In this document: piece after piece, positions 54,620-63,416 of the stretch
Position numbering within the stretch: position 1 is the stretch's first letter
How the letters are laid out: each line of letters opens with the position of its first letter
Origin: Dendrosporobacter quercicolus
GTDB lineage: Bacteria; Bacillota; Negativicutes; DSM-1736; Dendrosporobacteraceae
Assembly: GCF_900104455.1 (NCBI RefSeq)
Contig: NZ_FNHB01000007.1
Span: forward strand, 158,291-222,290
Direction of reading: 5' to 3'
DNA length: 64,000 bases
The notes under the pieces: generated by a model
Told to the model about the DNA's origin: nothing
The model's input: only the letters and a program-made list of their open reading frames with translations
The model's database searches: none
Program-made: the position numbers and the translations under genes

Positions 54620-56041
54620 TTGAACGGTTTCAAGGTGATAAGTGAATTTTTAAGTGTGGGCATTGATATTGGCACAACAACTACACAGGTCATTTTCAGC
54701 CAAATTGCAGTGCAAAACAAGACTTCATCCCTGGCAATTCCAGAGGTTGAAATTGCGAAAACAACAGTGATTTATAAAAGCAAGATTTACTTTACCCCTT
54801 TGGTTTCCCGGGAGATCATTGACCTGGACAGCCTAAAAGTTTTAGTGAACAGGGAATATGGGTTAGCCGGTATTCAAAAAGGGGATATTGCCACAGGCGC
54901 GATTATGATTACCGGTGAAACAGCGCGCAAGGACAATGCCCGGGAGGTTTTACGGGTATTGTCCGGTTTTGCCGGAGATTTTGTCGTAGCTACCGCAGGT
55001 CCTGATTTGGAAGGAATTCTGGCCGGCTTTGGCGCCGGGGCAGCTGAGCAGTCGCAGAATACCACTGCCAGTGTGCTTAATTTTGACATTGGCGGCGGAA
55101 CGGCCAATGCTGCAATATTTTCTGATGGCGAGGCAGTGGACTGTTTTGCCCTGAATATTGGCGGCAGATTAATTCAGCTTGATTCCAATGGCCGGATTAC
55201 GTATATTTCTGAAAAGATCAAGCCGGTGGCCCAATGTTTGAAACTGGATTTGAAAATTGGCGTCAGACCGGAATTTAAGGCATTAAAGTCTCTAACCGAT
55301 TTTTTGGCTGAGGGAATTGCGGCTATTTGTGAAAATAAGCCGCTTCATGAGAAAATTGCCGGTTTGTTTATTAATCATGGCGCGAAAGGCCTGACTGCGG
55401 CCTACCGGATGTTTTCCGGCGGTGTGGCGGAGTTTATTTATCGTGAAGCAGATATTTCGACTTTAGCGAAAGTGGGCCAATTTGGCGATATCGGTCCGCT
55501 GCTTGGTCAGTCGATTCGTCATGCGTTTGTCCAATATGGCAACCGGTTATTGACGCCAAGAGAGAAAATCAGGGCAACCGTAGTTGGTGCAGGCAGCCAC
55601 TCCATAAGAATAAGCGGCAGTACGATCGTCATTGATGAAGCTATTTTACCGCTGCAGAACATTCCGGTTATTCGCATCTGCGAGGCTGATTATTCGTACG
55701 ACAGCCTATGCCGGGAAATCAGATCAAAACACAAACTGTATCAGGCGGTCAATGCTGCGATTGCCTTCAAAGGACCTGTTTGTCCTGCTTACACCCAAAT
55801 AAAGGCGCTGGCAACAGCGATTGTAGCGGCTAATGCGCATAGCAGCGAACCAATTATTGTGATCGTTGAACATGATTTCGCCAAAGCGCTGGGGCAGACA
55901 ATAAAGATTATGGTAAAAGAATCCAAAAAAGTTATTTGTTTAGACAAGATAAAAGTTGATTGCGGTGATTACATTGATATTGGCCGGCCGGTAGCCAATG
56001 TTGTGCCGGTGGTTGTCAAAACACTGGTATTTAAAAGTTAA
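54620..56041 (+). CDS. eutA: Ethanolamine ammonia-lyase reactivating factor EutA
   Basis: A 473-residue ATPase of the actin-like fold that restores inactivated ethanolamine ammonia-lyase by swapping damaged cobalamin. [18 protein letters not shown] at the N-terminus is the first phosphate motif, [13 protein letters not shown] near residue 154 the second. It lies directly before eutB. The start is uncertain: TTG 54620 is closest to an AGAGGAG site but spacing is short, and GTG 54635 is an alternative. Confidence 0.9.
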   Translation: MNGFKVISEFLSVGIDIGTTTTQVIFSQIAVQNKTSSLAIPEVEIAKTTVIYKSKIYFTPLVSREIIDLDSLKVLVNREYGLAGIQKGDIATGAIMITGETARKDNAREVLRVLSGFAGDFVVATAGPDLEGILAGFGAGAAEQSQNTTASVLNFDIGGGTANAAIFSDGEAVDCFALNIGGRLIQLDSNGRITYISEKIKPVAQCLKLDLKIGVRPEFKALKSLTDFLAEGIAAICENKPLHEKIAGLFINHGAKGLTAAYRMFSGGVAEFIYREADISTLAKVGQFGDIGPLLGQSIRHAFVQYGNRLLTPREKIRATVVGAGSHSIRISGSTIVIDEAILPLQNIPVIRICEADYSYDSLCREIRSKHKLYQAVNAAIAFKGPVCPAYTQIKALATAIVAANAHSSEPIIVIVEHDFAKALGQTIKIMVKESKKVICLDKIKVDCGDYIDIGRPVANVVPVVVKTLVFKS

Positions 56042-56087
56042 CTGGATTGGTATGTTTAACGACTCAGGGGGAACAGGTGAAAAGAGA

Positions 56088-57446
56088 ATGAAGTTAAAAA
56101 CAAAGCTTTTTGGCAGTGTATATCAGTTTAAAGATGTAAAAGAGGTTTTAGCCAAAGCCAATGAAGAAAAGTCAGGCGATAGCTTAGCCGGTATCGGAGC
56201 CGCAACCACAGCGGAAAGAGTGGCTGCAAAAGTGGTGCTGTCTGAAATGACTTTGGCGGATTTGAGAAATAACCCGGTCATTCCTTATGAGACTGATGAG
56301 GTAACCCGGGTTATTCAGGATGCGGTGACAGCCGATGCTTATCAAACATTACAGTCAATGACTGTCGGGGAGTTCAGAGAATTTATTTTAAAGTCCGACG
56401 GTTTATCCCTGGCAGCCGTCCGGGATGGGTTAACAGCTGAAATGATTGCCGGCGTGACCAAGCTGATGAGTAATCTGGATCTGGTCTATGCGGCGAAAAA
56501 ATTAGGCGTCACTGCAACCTGCAATACGACCATCGGGGAAGCCGGAACATTGTCGTCCAGATTGCAGCCAAACCATCCGACAGATGATTTGCGCGGCGTT
56601 ATGGCCTCGGTGATGGAGGGAATCAGTTATGGGGCAGGCGATGCCGTAATTGGCCTGAACCCGGCAATCGATAGTATTGATGGGATTTCCGCGCTGCTAA
56701 CACAATTTAAGACATTTACAAACAAATGGAAAATCCCTACGCAAAATTGTGTTTTGGCGCATGTTACCACCCAAATGAAAGCCTTGCAACAAGGGGCTCC
56801 TATGGATTTGATGTTTCAAAGCCTGGCCGGATCGCAAAAATCAAATGAAGCCTTTGGTATAGATGTTAACTTGCTGGATGATGCCTATCAGCTTATGCAG
56901 GCGCATAAGAGTTCAACAGGGCCCAACTTTATGTATTTTGAAACAGGGCAGGGATCGGAATTGTCATCAGGAGGGCACAATGGCGCTGATCAGGTTACGC
57001 TGGAAGCGCGTTGTTACGGTTTGGCGAAAAGGTACCGGCCGTTTTTGGTCAATACAGTTGTCGGTTTTATCGGACCGGAATATTTGTATGACGGACGCCA
57101 GATGATCAGAGCCGGACTGGAAGACCATTTTATGGGGAAATTAACCGGTTTGCCGATGGGCGTGGATGTCTGCTACACCAATCACATGAAAGCTGACCAG
57201 AATGATTTGGAAAATCTGGCGATGATTCTGGCGATGGGAGATTGCACCTATTTTATGGGGATTCCCTGCGGCGATGATATTATGCTCATGTATCAAACAA
57301 CAAGTTTTCATGATATGGCTGCTCTGCGGGAGCTTACCGGCAAAAGGCCGATCAAGGAATTCGCCGAGCGGATGGAGGACCTCGGAATTATGCTGGCCGG
57401 GCGCTTGACCGAGCGGGCCGGAGATCTGTCAATATTCACAGTTTAG
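56088..57446 (+). CDS. eutB: Ethanolamine ammonia-lyase large subunit EutB
   Basis: A 452-residue catalytic subunit, the same length as typical EutB. The enzyme uses adenosylcobalamin to turn ethanolamine into acetaldehyde and ammonia. Characteristic segments are GIGAATTAERVAAKVVLSEM near residue 37 and IGEAGTLSSRLQPNHPTDD near residue 145. The region with QGSELSSGGHNGADQVTLEAR (near 285, given here in two parts: QGSELSSG, HNGADQVTLE) holds active-site residues. The ATG at 56088 follows AGGTGAAAAGAG. The small subunit follows. Confidence 0.95.
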   Translation: MKLKTKLFGSVYQFKDVKEVLAKANEEKSGDSLAGIGAATTAERVAAKVVLSEMTLADLRNNPVIPYETDEVTRVIQDAVTADAYQTLQSMTVGEFREFILKSDGLSLAAVRDGLTAEMIAGVTKLMSNLDLVYAAKKLGVTATCNTTIGEAGTLSSRLQPNHPTDDLRGVMASVMEGISYGAGDAVIGLNPAIDSIDGISALLTQFKTFTNKWKIPTQNCVLAHVTTQMKALQQGAPMDLMFQSLAGSQKSNEAFGIDVNLLDDAYQLMQAHKSSTGPNFMYFETGQGSELSSGGHNGADQVTLEARCYGLAKRYRPFLVNTVVGFIGPEYLYDGRQMIRAGLEDHFMGKLTGLPMGVDVCYTNHMKADQNDLENLAMILAMGDCTYFMGIPCGDDIMLMYQTTSFHDMAALRELTGKRPIKEFAERMEDLGIMLAGRLTERAGDLSIFTV

Positions 57447-57460
57447 GAGGTAGGAATGGC

Positions 57461-58231
57461 ATGGGAGAATACTTTATCCCTGATATAGCAGGGATTGATT
57501 ATACCAGCCGGATCGCCGTCGGTCAGGCCCGGGATCCGGAAAGCTGCATCCGGCTGAGGAAATCGACAAATGCCCGTATCTGCGTGGGCCGGGCCGGAGA
57601 CCGTCTAAGAACCGAAACACTGCTCCGGTTCCGGGCCGATCATGCAGTGGCTATGGATGCCGTCTGGTCTGATGTTGATGAGACGCTCATTGAAAAGCTG
57701 GGCTTTTATCAGGTGCAAACGCTGGTTGAAGATAAAGAACAGTACATTACCCGCCCCGATCTGGGCCGTATATTCTCTGCTGATACGATTCGCGCAATCA
57801 AACAACGTTGTATTGACCGTCCGGTGGTGCAGATCCTGGTGGCGGATGGTTTAAGTTCTCCGGCAATCAATGCCAATCTGGCTGATATTTATCCGATCAT
57901 TGTTGATGGCGTAACCGCCGGCGGATACAAGCTGGGGACGCCGGTTTTCATCAAATACGGCCGGGTGGCTACGATGGATCAAATCAGTGACGCGCTCAAG
58001 GCCAAAGTAACAGTATTGCTGGTTGGCGAGAGGCCGGGACTGGCGACAGGCGAAAGTATGAGCTGTTATATGGCTTATGAGTCGAGTCCGCTAAAACCGG
58101 AGTCCCAGCGCAATGTGATTTCCAATATCCACCGCAAGGGCATTCCTCCGGTAGAAGCGGGGGCGCAAATTGTCCAGTTAATTGAGATTCTGCTTCAGGC
58201 AAAAAACAGCGGCGTTACCTTAAAGCTGTAG
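57461..58231 (+). CDS. eutC: Ethanolamine ammonia-lyase small subunit EutC
   Basis: A 256-residue subunit that completes the cobalamin-binding enzyme with EutB. Features are TNARICVGRAGDRLRTETLL near residue 30, RFRADHAVAMDAVW, VQILVADGLSSPAIN near residue 123, and LVGERPGLATGESMS near residue 185. The ribosome site is TTAGGAGG, 14 bases after the eutB stop. A strong terminator follows. No microcompartment shell gene, acetaldehyde dehydrogenase or alcohol dehydrogenase of the eut type follows it. Confidence 0.95.
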   Translation: MGEYFIPDIAGIDYTSRIAVGQARDPESCIRLRKSTNARICVGRAGDRLRTETLLRFRADHAVAMDAVWSDVDETLIEKLGFYQVQTLVEDKEQYITRPDLGRIFSADTIRAIKQRCIDRPVVQILVADGLSSPAINANLADIYPIIVDGVTAGGYKLGTPVFIKYGRVATMDQISDALKAKVTVLLVGERPGLATGESMSCYMAYESSPLKPESQRNVISNIHRKGIPPVEAGAQIVQLIEILLQAKNSGVTLKL

Positions 58232-58256
58232 CTGGCGGGTTTGCTCTTGATTTTAA

Positions 58257-58305
58257 AATAAAAGTGGTATAAACAGCATTTATTTGCTGTTTATACCACT
58301 TTATT
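58257..58305. terminator. Terminator between eutC and citF
   Basis: AATAAAGTGGTATAAACAGCA and its complement form a long perfect stem with a 6-base loop (written here only in part). A and T runs on both sides suit both convergent genes. Confidence 0.9.
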
Positions 58306-58377
58306 GTATGGTTCGGACTAAATTGTTTTCGCTGCGCAATGGCCTGGGCGAAAGGAGGCCGCTCGGGTGTCTGCCGT

Positions 58378-59934
58378 TTACAGGCTTAGCGGTTTTCGAA
58401 CGACATCAATGATGCTGCCGTCACGATATTCAATGACAGCGACAATGTCTTCCGGCTTATCGCTGTATTGAATTTCCCTGGGTTTACCAACAAGCTCATA
58501 GGCGGCTTGCTGCAGCTCCTGAATGGTCATCAGCGGTAATTTGCTGTCTTTCAGCTTTTCGATAAGATCGGTCCGCTTGGGATTGATTGCTATGCCCCGT
58601 TCGGTGACGATAGCGTCAATGCTGTCGCCAGGCGTTATCACGGTCTGAACGCGGTCGCGAATCATCGGCAGACGGCCTCTGACGGCCGGCAATACGATGA
58701 TGCTCAGCTTGGCTCCGGCGGCGGTATCGCTGTGCCCGCCCGATGCGCCCATCAGAATTCCATTGGAATCGGTCATGCAGTTTACATTAAAATCAAGGTC
58801 AACCTCTGTTGCGCTTAGAATAACGATATCAAGATCATTGACAATGGGTCCCGGATTCCAGGGATTGGCGTAATGCGAAGCTGATATTTCAATATGCTGG
58901 GGCAATTCATAGAGTGATTTAGCTGCAGCAGTATCAAAGGTTTGGATGTCATACAGGGCTTTGAACAAACCGTCGGCCAGCATTTGCGTAAAGATTCCCG
59001 TAGCTCCGCCAATGCCAAAGCTGCCTTTAATGTTCTTTTTGTCCATTTTCTCCCTGAGAAATTTTGCAGCGGTGAGAGATGCGCCGCCGCCGCCCAGCTG
59101 GCAGGAAAAACCTTCTTGCAAGTAACCGGTTTCATCCATAATTTCAACTGCATATTCGGCTAAACACAGGGTCAGGGGATTGTTGCTGATTCTGATGGCT
59201 CCTGTGGCAATGCCTGCGGGATTGCCTATTTGATCAACAACAACGATGTAATCAACATCGGTTTGCGGAATGCTGTAGGGATAAACATGGTCAATAAGAT
59301 TATCGGTAATTAAGACTACTTTTTCGGCGTACTTGCAATCCGTCATGGCATACCCCATTGCGCCGAAAGCGGACGGACCCTGCATGCCGGTAGCATTGCC
59401 GAAGCGGTCGCAAGCTGGTGCTCCCATAAAAGCCACATCGATTTTAAGTTCCCCCGCTTCAACCGCACGGGCGCGCCCGCCATGCGAGCGGATAATGATC
59501 GGCTTTTTCAGTTTGCCGGGGTTTTTGGTCAGGTACTTGCCCAGTGCATCCCTGAGTCCGCTGGTTTCCAGGGCGGTAACTGTGCCGTCTTCAATATAAT
59601 CAATCAGAAATTCATGACAGGGATTTAACGAACTTGTCGCTATGGTGATATCTTTAATCCCTTTGGCGGCAATCGCCTCCATTACCATCTTTATAATATA
59701 GTCGCCGTTTCTTAAATGATGATGGAAAGAAATCGTCATGCCGTCCGTTACATTGGCTTTCTCGATCGCTTCGCTCAGCGACGAAAGGATTTTATTGTCT
59801 CCCGGCCGGCCCTGGCGAACTGTTTTTCCGTATAGGCTACCCGCCGGCAGGGGGGCGAACTCACCTTCATAGAGTCTGAGATTTTTCAGTCCGGGGATGT
59901 TGTCCGGTATTTCCCGTCCGATACTGTTTTTCAT
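58378..59934 (-). CDS. citF: Citrate lyase alpha subunit (citrate:acetyl-ACP transferase)
   Basis: A 518-residue subunit that swaps acetyl for citryl on the acyl-carrier protein. GKTVRQGRPGDNKILSSLSEA is split across residues 35-56, SFHHHLRNGDYI near residue 69 is the conserved N-terminal mark, and the middle has RSHGGRARAVEAGE and GAPACDRFGNATG. The length equals typical CitF. It follows citD and citE in the standard D-E-F order on the minus strand. No citC ligase, citX or citG gene is present nearby. Confidence 0.95.
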   Translation of the reverse strand: MKNSIGREIPDNIPGLKNLRLYEGEFAPLPAGSLYGKTVRQGRPGDNKILSSLSEAIEKANVTDGMTISFHHHLRNGDYIIKMVMEAIAAKGIKDITIATSSLNPCHEFLIDYIEDGTVTALETSGLRDALGKYLTKNPGKLKKPIIIRSHGGRARAVEAGELKIDVAFMGAPACDRFGNATGMQGPSAFGAMGYAMTDCKYAEKVVLITDNLIDHVYPYSIPQTDVDYIVVVDQIGNPAGIATGAIRISNNPLTLCLAEYAVEIMDETGYLQEGFSCQLGGGGASLTAAKFLREKMDKKNIKGSFGIGGATGIFTQMLADGLFKALYDIQTFDTAAAKSLYELPQHIEISASHYANPWNPGPIVNDLDIVILSATEVDLDFNVNCMTDSNGILMGASGGHSDTAAGAKLSIIVLPAVRGRLPMIRDRVQTVITPGDSIDAIVTERGIAINPKRTDLIEKLKDSKLPLMTIQELQQAAYELVGKPREIQYSDKPEDIVAVIEYRDGSIIDVVRKPLSL

Positions 59935-60045
59935 ATGATTAAATCTCCTTTTGTCGTTGTGATTACCGGATCAGTTTCTACAGAGCTGTCCGGTTTTTGC
60001 CGGTGAGGCAAAGCGGCTGGTTCTGGAAAGACATTGGCCTGCGGC

Positions 60046-60945
60046 CTACTGGAACTGCTGCATATCAATTCCGGCGGCCTTGGCTTGTGCGACTACCCGC
60101 TCAGCCCGTACAACAATCGGGCCGTCAATCATTTTTCCGTCTACGCTGATGACGCCTTTGTTATTTTTCAAGGCATCCTCAAATGATTTTAACACCTTGA
60201 CGGCGTGTTTGATTTGTTTTTCCGTCGGCGTGTAAATTTCATTTACTATTTTGATTTGCTTGGGATGGACCACGGATTTTCCGTCAAAGCCCATGTCGTG
60301 TATAAAGTTTACCTCAGCCCTAAAGCCTTCAATATCCTCTACGTCGGAGAATACGGTATCAAAGCACTGAATTTCCGCATTGCGGGCGGCCATCAGGATT
60401 TCCGCACGGGCATGGTAAAGCTCAACGCCTGTTTTTGTTCTTTGTGTTTTAATATTGGCAATAAAATCTTCGGCGCCCAGCGCAACGGCAATAAAGCGGG
60501 GCTGCTTGCATATTTCCCTGACATTATATAAGCCCTTGATGCTTTCGATTGCGCCGATAATATTGATGGTTCCTTCCGCCCAGCCGAAACGCTGTTCCAC
60601 TTTTTCGATTTCAGCGGCAACCAGTTGTACTTCCTCGACGGATTCAACTTTCGGCAACCGGATCAAATCCGGCTTTGCCGGCAATATGCAAGCCAGGTCA
60701 TCCATGCCAAAAGGAGTTTGGGTAGGATGATTGATTCTGACAACAGTTTCACTTTTGAATTTCATTGCCTTCAGGGCATGGCTGATTAACAGCCGTGCGG
60801 TATCTTTTTCGGTTACGGCAATTGCGTCTTCAACGTCAAACATGATGCTGTCCGCACCGTAAATATCGGCATTGTTGATCATTTTAGGACTGTTGGCCGG
60901 TACGAACATCATTGTGCGCCGAAGTTTTGTTGTTGGATCACTCAT
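60046..60945 (-). CDS. citE: Citrate lyase beta subunit (citryl-ACP lyase)
   Basis: A 299-residue TIM-barrel enzyme of the HpcH/HpaI family that splits citryl-ACP into oxaloacetate and acetyl-ACP. RRTMMFVPANSPKMI opens the protein, FDVEDAIAVTEKDTAR near residue 35 holds acidic metal ligands, and ALGAEDFIANI lies near residue 155. It overlaps citD by 8 bases and precedes citF, so the three are one operon. Confidence 0.95.
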   Translation of the reverse strand: MSDPTTKLRRTMMFVPANSPKMINNADIYGADSIMFDVEDAIAVTEKDTARLLISHALKAMKFKSETVVRINHPTQTPFGMDDLACILPAKPDLIRLPKVESVEEVQLVAAEIEKVEQRFGWAEGTINIIGAIESIKGLYNVREICKQPRFIAVALGAEDFIANIKTQRTKTGVELYHARAEILMAARNAEIQCFDTVFSDVEDIEGFRAEVNFIHDMGFDGKSVVHPKQIKIVNEIYTPTEKQIKHAVKVLKSFEDALKNNKGVISVDGKMIDGPIVVRAERVVAQAKAAGIDMQQFQ

Positions 60946-61225
60946 CTTTCATTCCCCTTTCCAAAGCGGCTAACAGGCGGGCCTGTATGGTATAGTCCCA
61001 GGCGCCCTTGTCTTTTATCTCTACGATAATATCGTCAAAGCCGGCAGTTTTTACGGTTTCAGCAACTAAGTCCCGGATATGGTCACCAAACTGTAATAAT
61101 ACAGGCGAGGTGATGCTAATTTGAATTCCGGCGCCTTGATTTGCCGGAACAGCGCGCACCAGCAAATCATTTTTCTCTTCGAAGCCGGCGGTCGCCGCAT
61201 GACGAAGTCTTTTTGTTTCGCTCAT
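60938..61225 (-). CDS. citD: Citrate lyase acyl-carrier protein gamma subunit, prosthetic-group serine missing
   Basis: A 95-residue acyl-carrier subunit. Its fold matches CitD (QFGDHIRDLVAETVK, then VEIKDKGAWDYTIQARLLAALERG). CitD proteins carry their phosphoribosyl-dephospho-CoA arm on the first serine of the ALAGTLESSD motif. Here the matching segment is ATAGFEEKND, with lysine in place of that serine and asparagine next to it. The codons (GAA-GAG-AAA-AAT) differ from serine at more than one base, so a single read error is unlikely. The start has AGGAGGAG. It either uses another residue or is not a functional carrier. Confidence 0.88.
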   Translation of the reverse strand: MSETKRLRHAATAGFEEKNDLLVRAVPANQGAGIQISITSPVLLQFGDHIRDLVAETVKTAGFDDIIVEIKDKGAWDYTIQARLLAALERGMKDE

Positions 61226-61373
61226 TTTCTTCTCCTCCTAAAAAATAATCATACATCATAGATCTATTTGATGATGAAATAGAGCCATCCTGCTAAGCAT
61301 GACTTTATTATACAAAGTCATGGCAAGTCTAAAAAATAGAAAATTACGATAACAGTTAATAGAAAATTCTTAT

Positions 61374-61403
61374 TTTACACAAACTTACAAATGTTAGTAT
61401 AAT
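61374..61403 (+). promoter_or_regulatory. Promoter for the citrate carrier
   Basis: TTTACA (61374-61379) and TATAAT (61398-61403) are 18 bases apart on the plus strand, 85 bases before the carrier gene in the gap divergent from citD. Confidence 0.6.
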
Positions 61404-61488
61404 TTGTCTTGGATAAAACAAGTTAGCAGGTCCCGGCAATGAAGTAACGTAGAAATATCAGGTGATTTTAAGAAGGAGGAAATATTTC

Positions 61489-62811
61489 ATGGAAGTTTTG
61501 TCAATTCTTGCGTTTGCTATGATCTTGACTTTTATGGGCTTGATTATGGCGAAGAAAATGCAGCCGGTAACGGCTTTGATTCTGGTGCCCTTGGTTTTTG
61601 CCATCATTGCCACCTATATTTTTGGGTACGGCGATCCCTGGAAAATCAGCAAGTGGATGATCGACGGCGTGAAACAGATATCGCCGACATTTACCATGCT
61701 GCTGTTTGCAATTATGTATTTTGGAATAATGATTGATGTAGGCCTGTTTGATCCGTTGGTGGTTAGAATTCTGAAAATTGTAAAAGGTGATCCGGTTAAA
61801 ATTCTTGTTGCCACAGTTTGTACAACTGCCGTTGTCGCTTTGGACGGCGACGGCTCAACAACGTTTATGATTATCGTTACCGCATTCCTGCCGCTTTATC
61901 TAAAGCTGGGCATGAGTCCTGTGGTGCTGGCCCTTTTTACCTTAATGACCAATAATGTTCTGAATATTATTCCCTGGGGAGGCCCGACTGCCCGGGTTAT
62001 GGCCGCCTTGCAGCTGGATGCAAGCGATGTGTTCAATCCGCTTGTTCCCGGAATGATCGCCTCATTTATTTTCCTGGTTATTCTGGCTTACTTTGTCGGT
62101 GTCAAGGAGAGAAAACGCCTTGGCATTATGGAAATGGATGAAGCGCATTTAAAAGAAGTTGAGGCAAAAATTACGGGAGAGAAGAAGGAGTTAAAAAGAC
62201 CGCAGCTTTTCTGGGTTAATTTGGTTGTGACACTTTGCCTGCTTGCTGCGTTGCTTTCTGATAAATTCCCGCTTGGCATTATTTTTGCGGTTGGCACGAG
62301 TATCGCTCTGACCATTAACTTCAGAGATGTCAAGGAGCAGGGAAGGCGTCTGGCTGCCCATGCGTCCGAAGCACTTAATGTTGTTATGGTAATTATCGGT
62401 GCAGGCTGCTTTATGGGGATTCTTGCCGGTTCAAAAATGGACGCGGCGCTTACCCAAACCCTTGTCGAGATGATTCCGGAATCACTGGGGCCTCACATGG
62501 CTTTAATTACGGCCATCATCAGTGCGCCCGGCACGTTCTTCCTTTCCAATGACGCTTTCTATTATGGCATTGTACCTATTCTCGCCAAAACAGCCGCCGT
62601 ATATGGCATTACTCCGGCGGAAATCGCCCGCGCATCGCTAATGGGCCAGCCCATTCATTTTCTGTCTCCATTAGTTGGCGCTTTGTGGCTCCTGCTCGGT
62701 ATCACCAATGTGTCACTGGCCGATATACAAAAGTATGGTTTGCCTGTTGCTCTTGGCATGATGCTTATTTACATTGTCGTTGGCGGTATTTTTGGCGCTA
62801 TACCGCTCTAA
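61489..62811 (+). CDS. CitMHS family citrate carrier
   Basis: A 440-residue membrane protein with about 12 helices in the CitMHS family, which import citrate as a metal complex or with protons. VVALDGDGSTTFMI near residue 122 and MTNNVLNIIPWGGPTAR near residue 152 are characteristic. The start has AAGGAGGAAA at the right distance. It is divergent from citDEF, so citrate supply and cleavage face each other across a shared control region. Confidence 0.9.
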   Translation: MEVLSILAFAMILTFMGLIMAKKMQPVTALILVPLVFAIIATYIFGYGDPWKISKWMIDGVKQISPTFTMLLFAIMYFGIMIDVGLFDPLVVRILKIVKGDPVKILVATVCTTAVVALDGDGSTTFMIIVTAFLPLYLKLGMSPVVLALFTLMTNNVLNIIPWGGPTARVMAALQLDASDVFNPLVPGMIASFIFLVILAYFVGVKERKRLGIMEMDEAHLKEVEAKITGEKKELKRPQLFWVNLVVTLCLLAALLSDKFPLGIIFAVGTSIALTINFRDVKEQGRRLAAHASEALNVVMVIIGAGCFMGILAGSKMDAALTQTLVEMIPESLGPHMALITAIISAPGTFFLSNDAFYYGIVPILAKTAAVYGITPAEIARASLMGQPIHFLSPLVGALWLLLGITNVSLADIQKYGLPVALGMMLIYIVVGGIFGAIPL

Positions 62812-62947
62812 CTGTGCGTCTGCCGGCCTGACTGCTCCGCCTGTCCGGAAGAAATTCAATTGGCTAACTTGTAATATGTTAAGATCTATTGTAAAATATT
62901 AAGATGTAAATTATTCAATTTAATCTGACATGATTGGAGGTATTGGT

Positions 62948-63211
62948 ATGGCGTTTTTCGATTTCTTGTTTGGCAAGCCTAAGCCTGATAAAACGAAGAA
63001 AGAGACGATTGCCGCTGCAGCGACAGTCAGTTCCGGCAGCGTAAATATTGAAGCCCCTGGGATCAGTCCGGAGGTGGTTGCCGTCATTGCGGCAAGTATT
63101 TATGCCATGATGGGCACTGAGCAGGTTTTGGCGGTCAGGATTAACCGCTCAGGCAACCAATGGGCCGCGACCGGGCGGCAAAGGCTTATGGACAGCCGTC
63201 AGGTTATATAA
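62948..63211 (+). CDS. OadG-like small subunit without a membrane helix
   Basis: An 87-residue protein. Its C-terminal part (SPEVVAVIAASIYAMMG, then NQWAATGRQRLMDSRQVI) resembles the end of gamma/delta subunits of sodium-pumping decarboxylases. Typical OadG proteins start with a membrane helix; here the N-terminus is MAFFDFLFGKPKPDKTKKET, with only a short hydrophobic stretch. GGAGG lies upstream of ATG 62948. It precedes a decarboxylase beta-subunit gene, which supports the call. Confidence 0.65.
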   Translation: MAFFDFLFGKPKPDKTKKETIAAAATVSSGSVNIEAPGISPEVVAVIAASIYAMMGTEQVLAVRINRSGNQWAATGRQRLMDSRQVI

Positions 63212-63290
63212 TAGCCATACAGCTTTTACAAAGGCGTAAAGGAAGAATGCTTTTTACGTCACCGGCAATCAGTCAGTATTAAACAAATCG

Positions 63291-63323
63291 GCGGCGGAAC
63301 AGCGTACGTTCGTGTTCCGCCGC
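63291..63323. repeat. GC-rich hairpin between the OadG-like gene and the beta-subunit gene
   Basis: GCGGCGGAACA and TGTTCCGCCGC form a perfect 11-bp stem around an 11-base loop, with no T run. It may adjust expression between the two genes. Confidence 0.55.
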
Positions 63324-63416
63324 TGAATGCGTTTCCCCCGGAAATGCCGCCAATAGGTTTGTCAGTTGGCAGTTTAAAATGCAGAATTAAATCCAGATCA
63401 GGAGGCAGAAGAAAAA

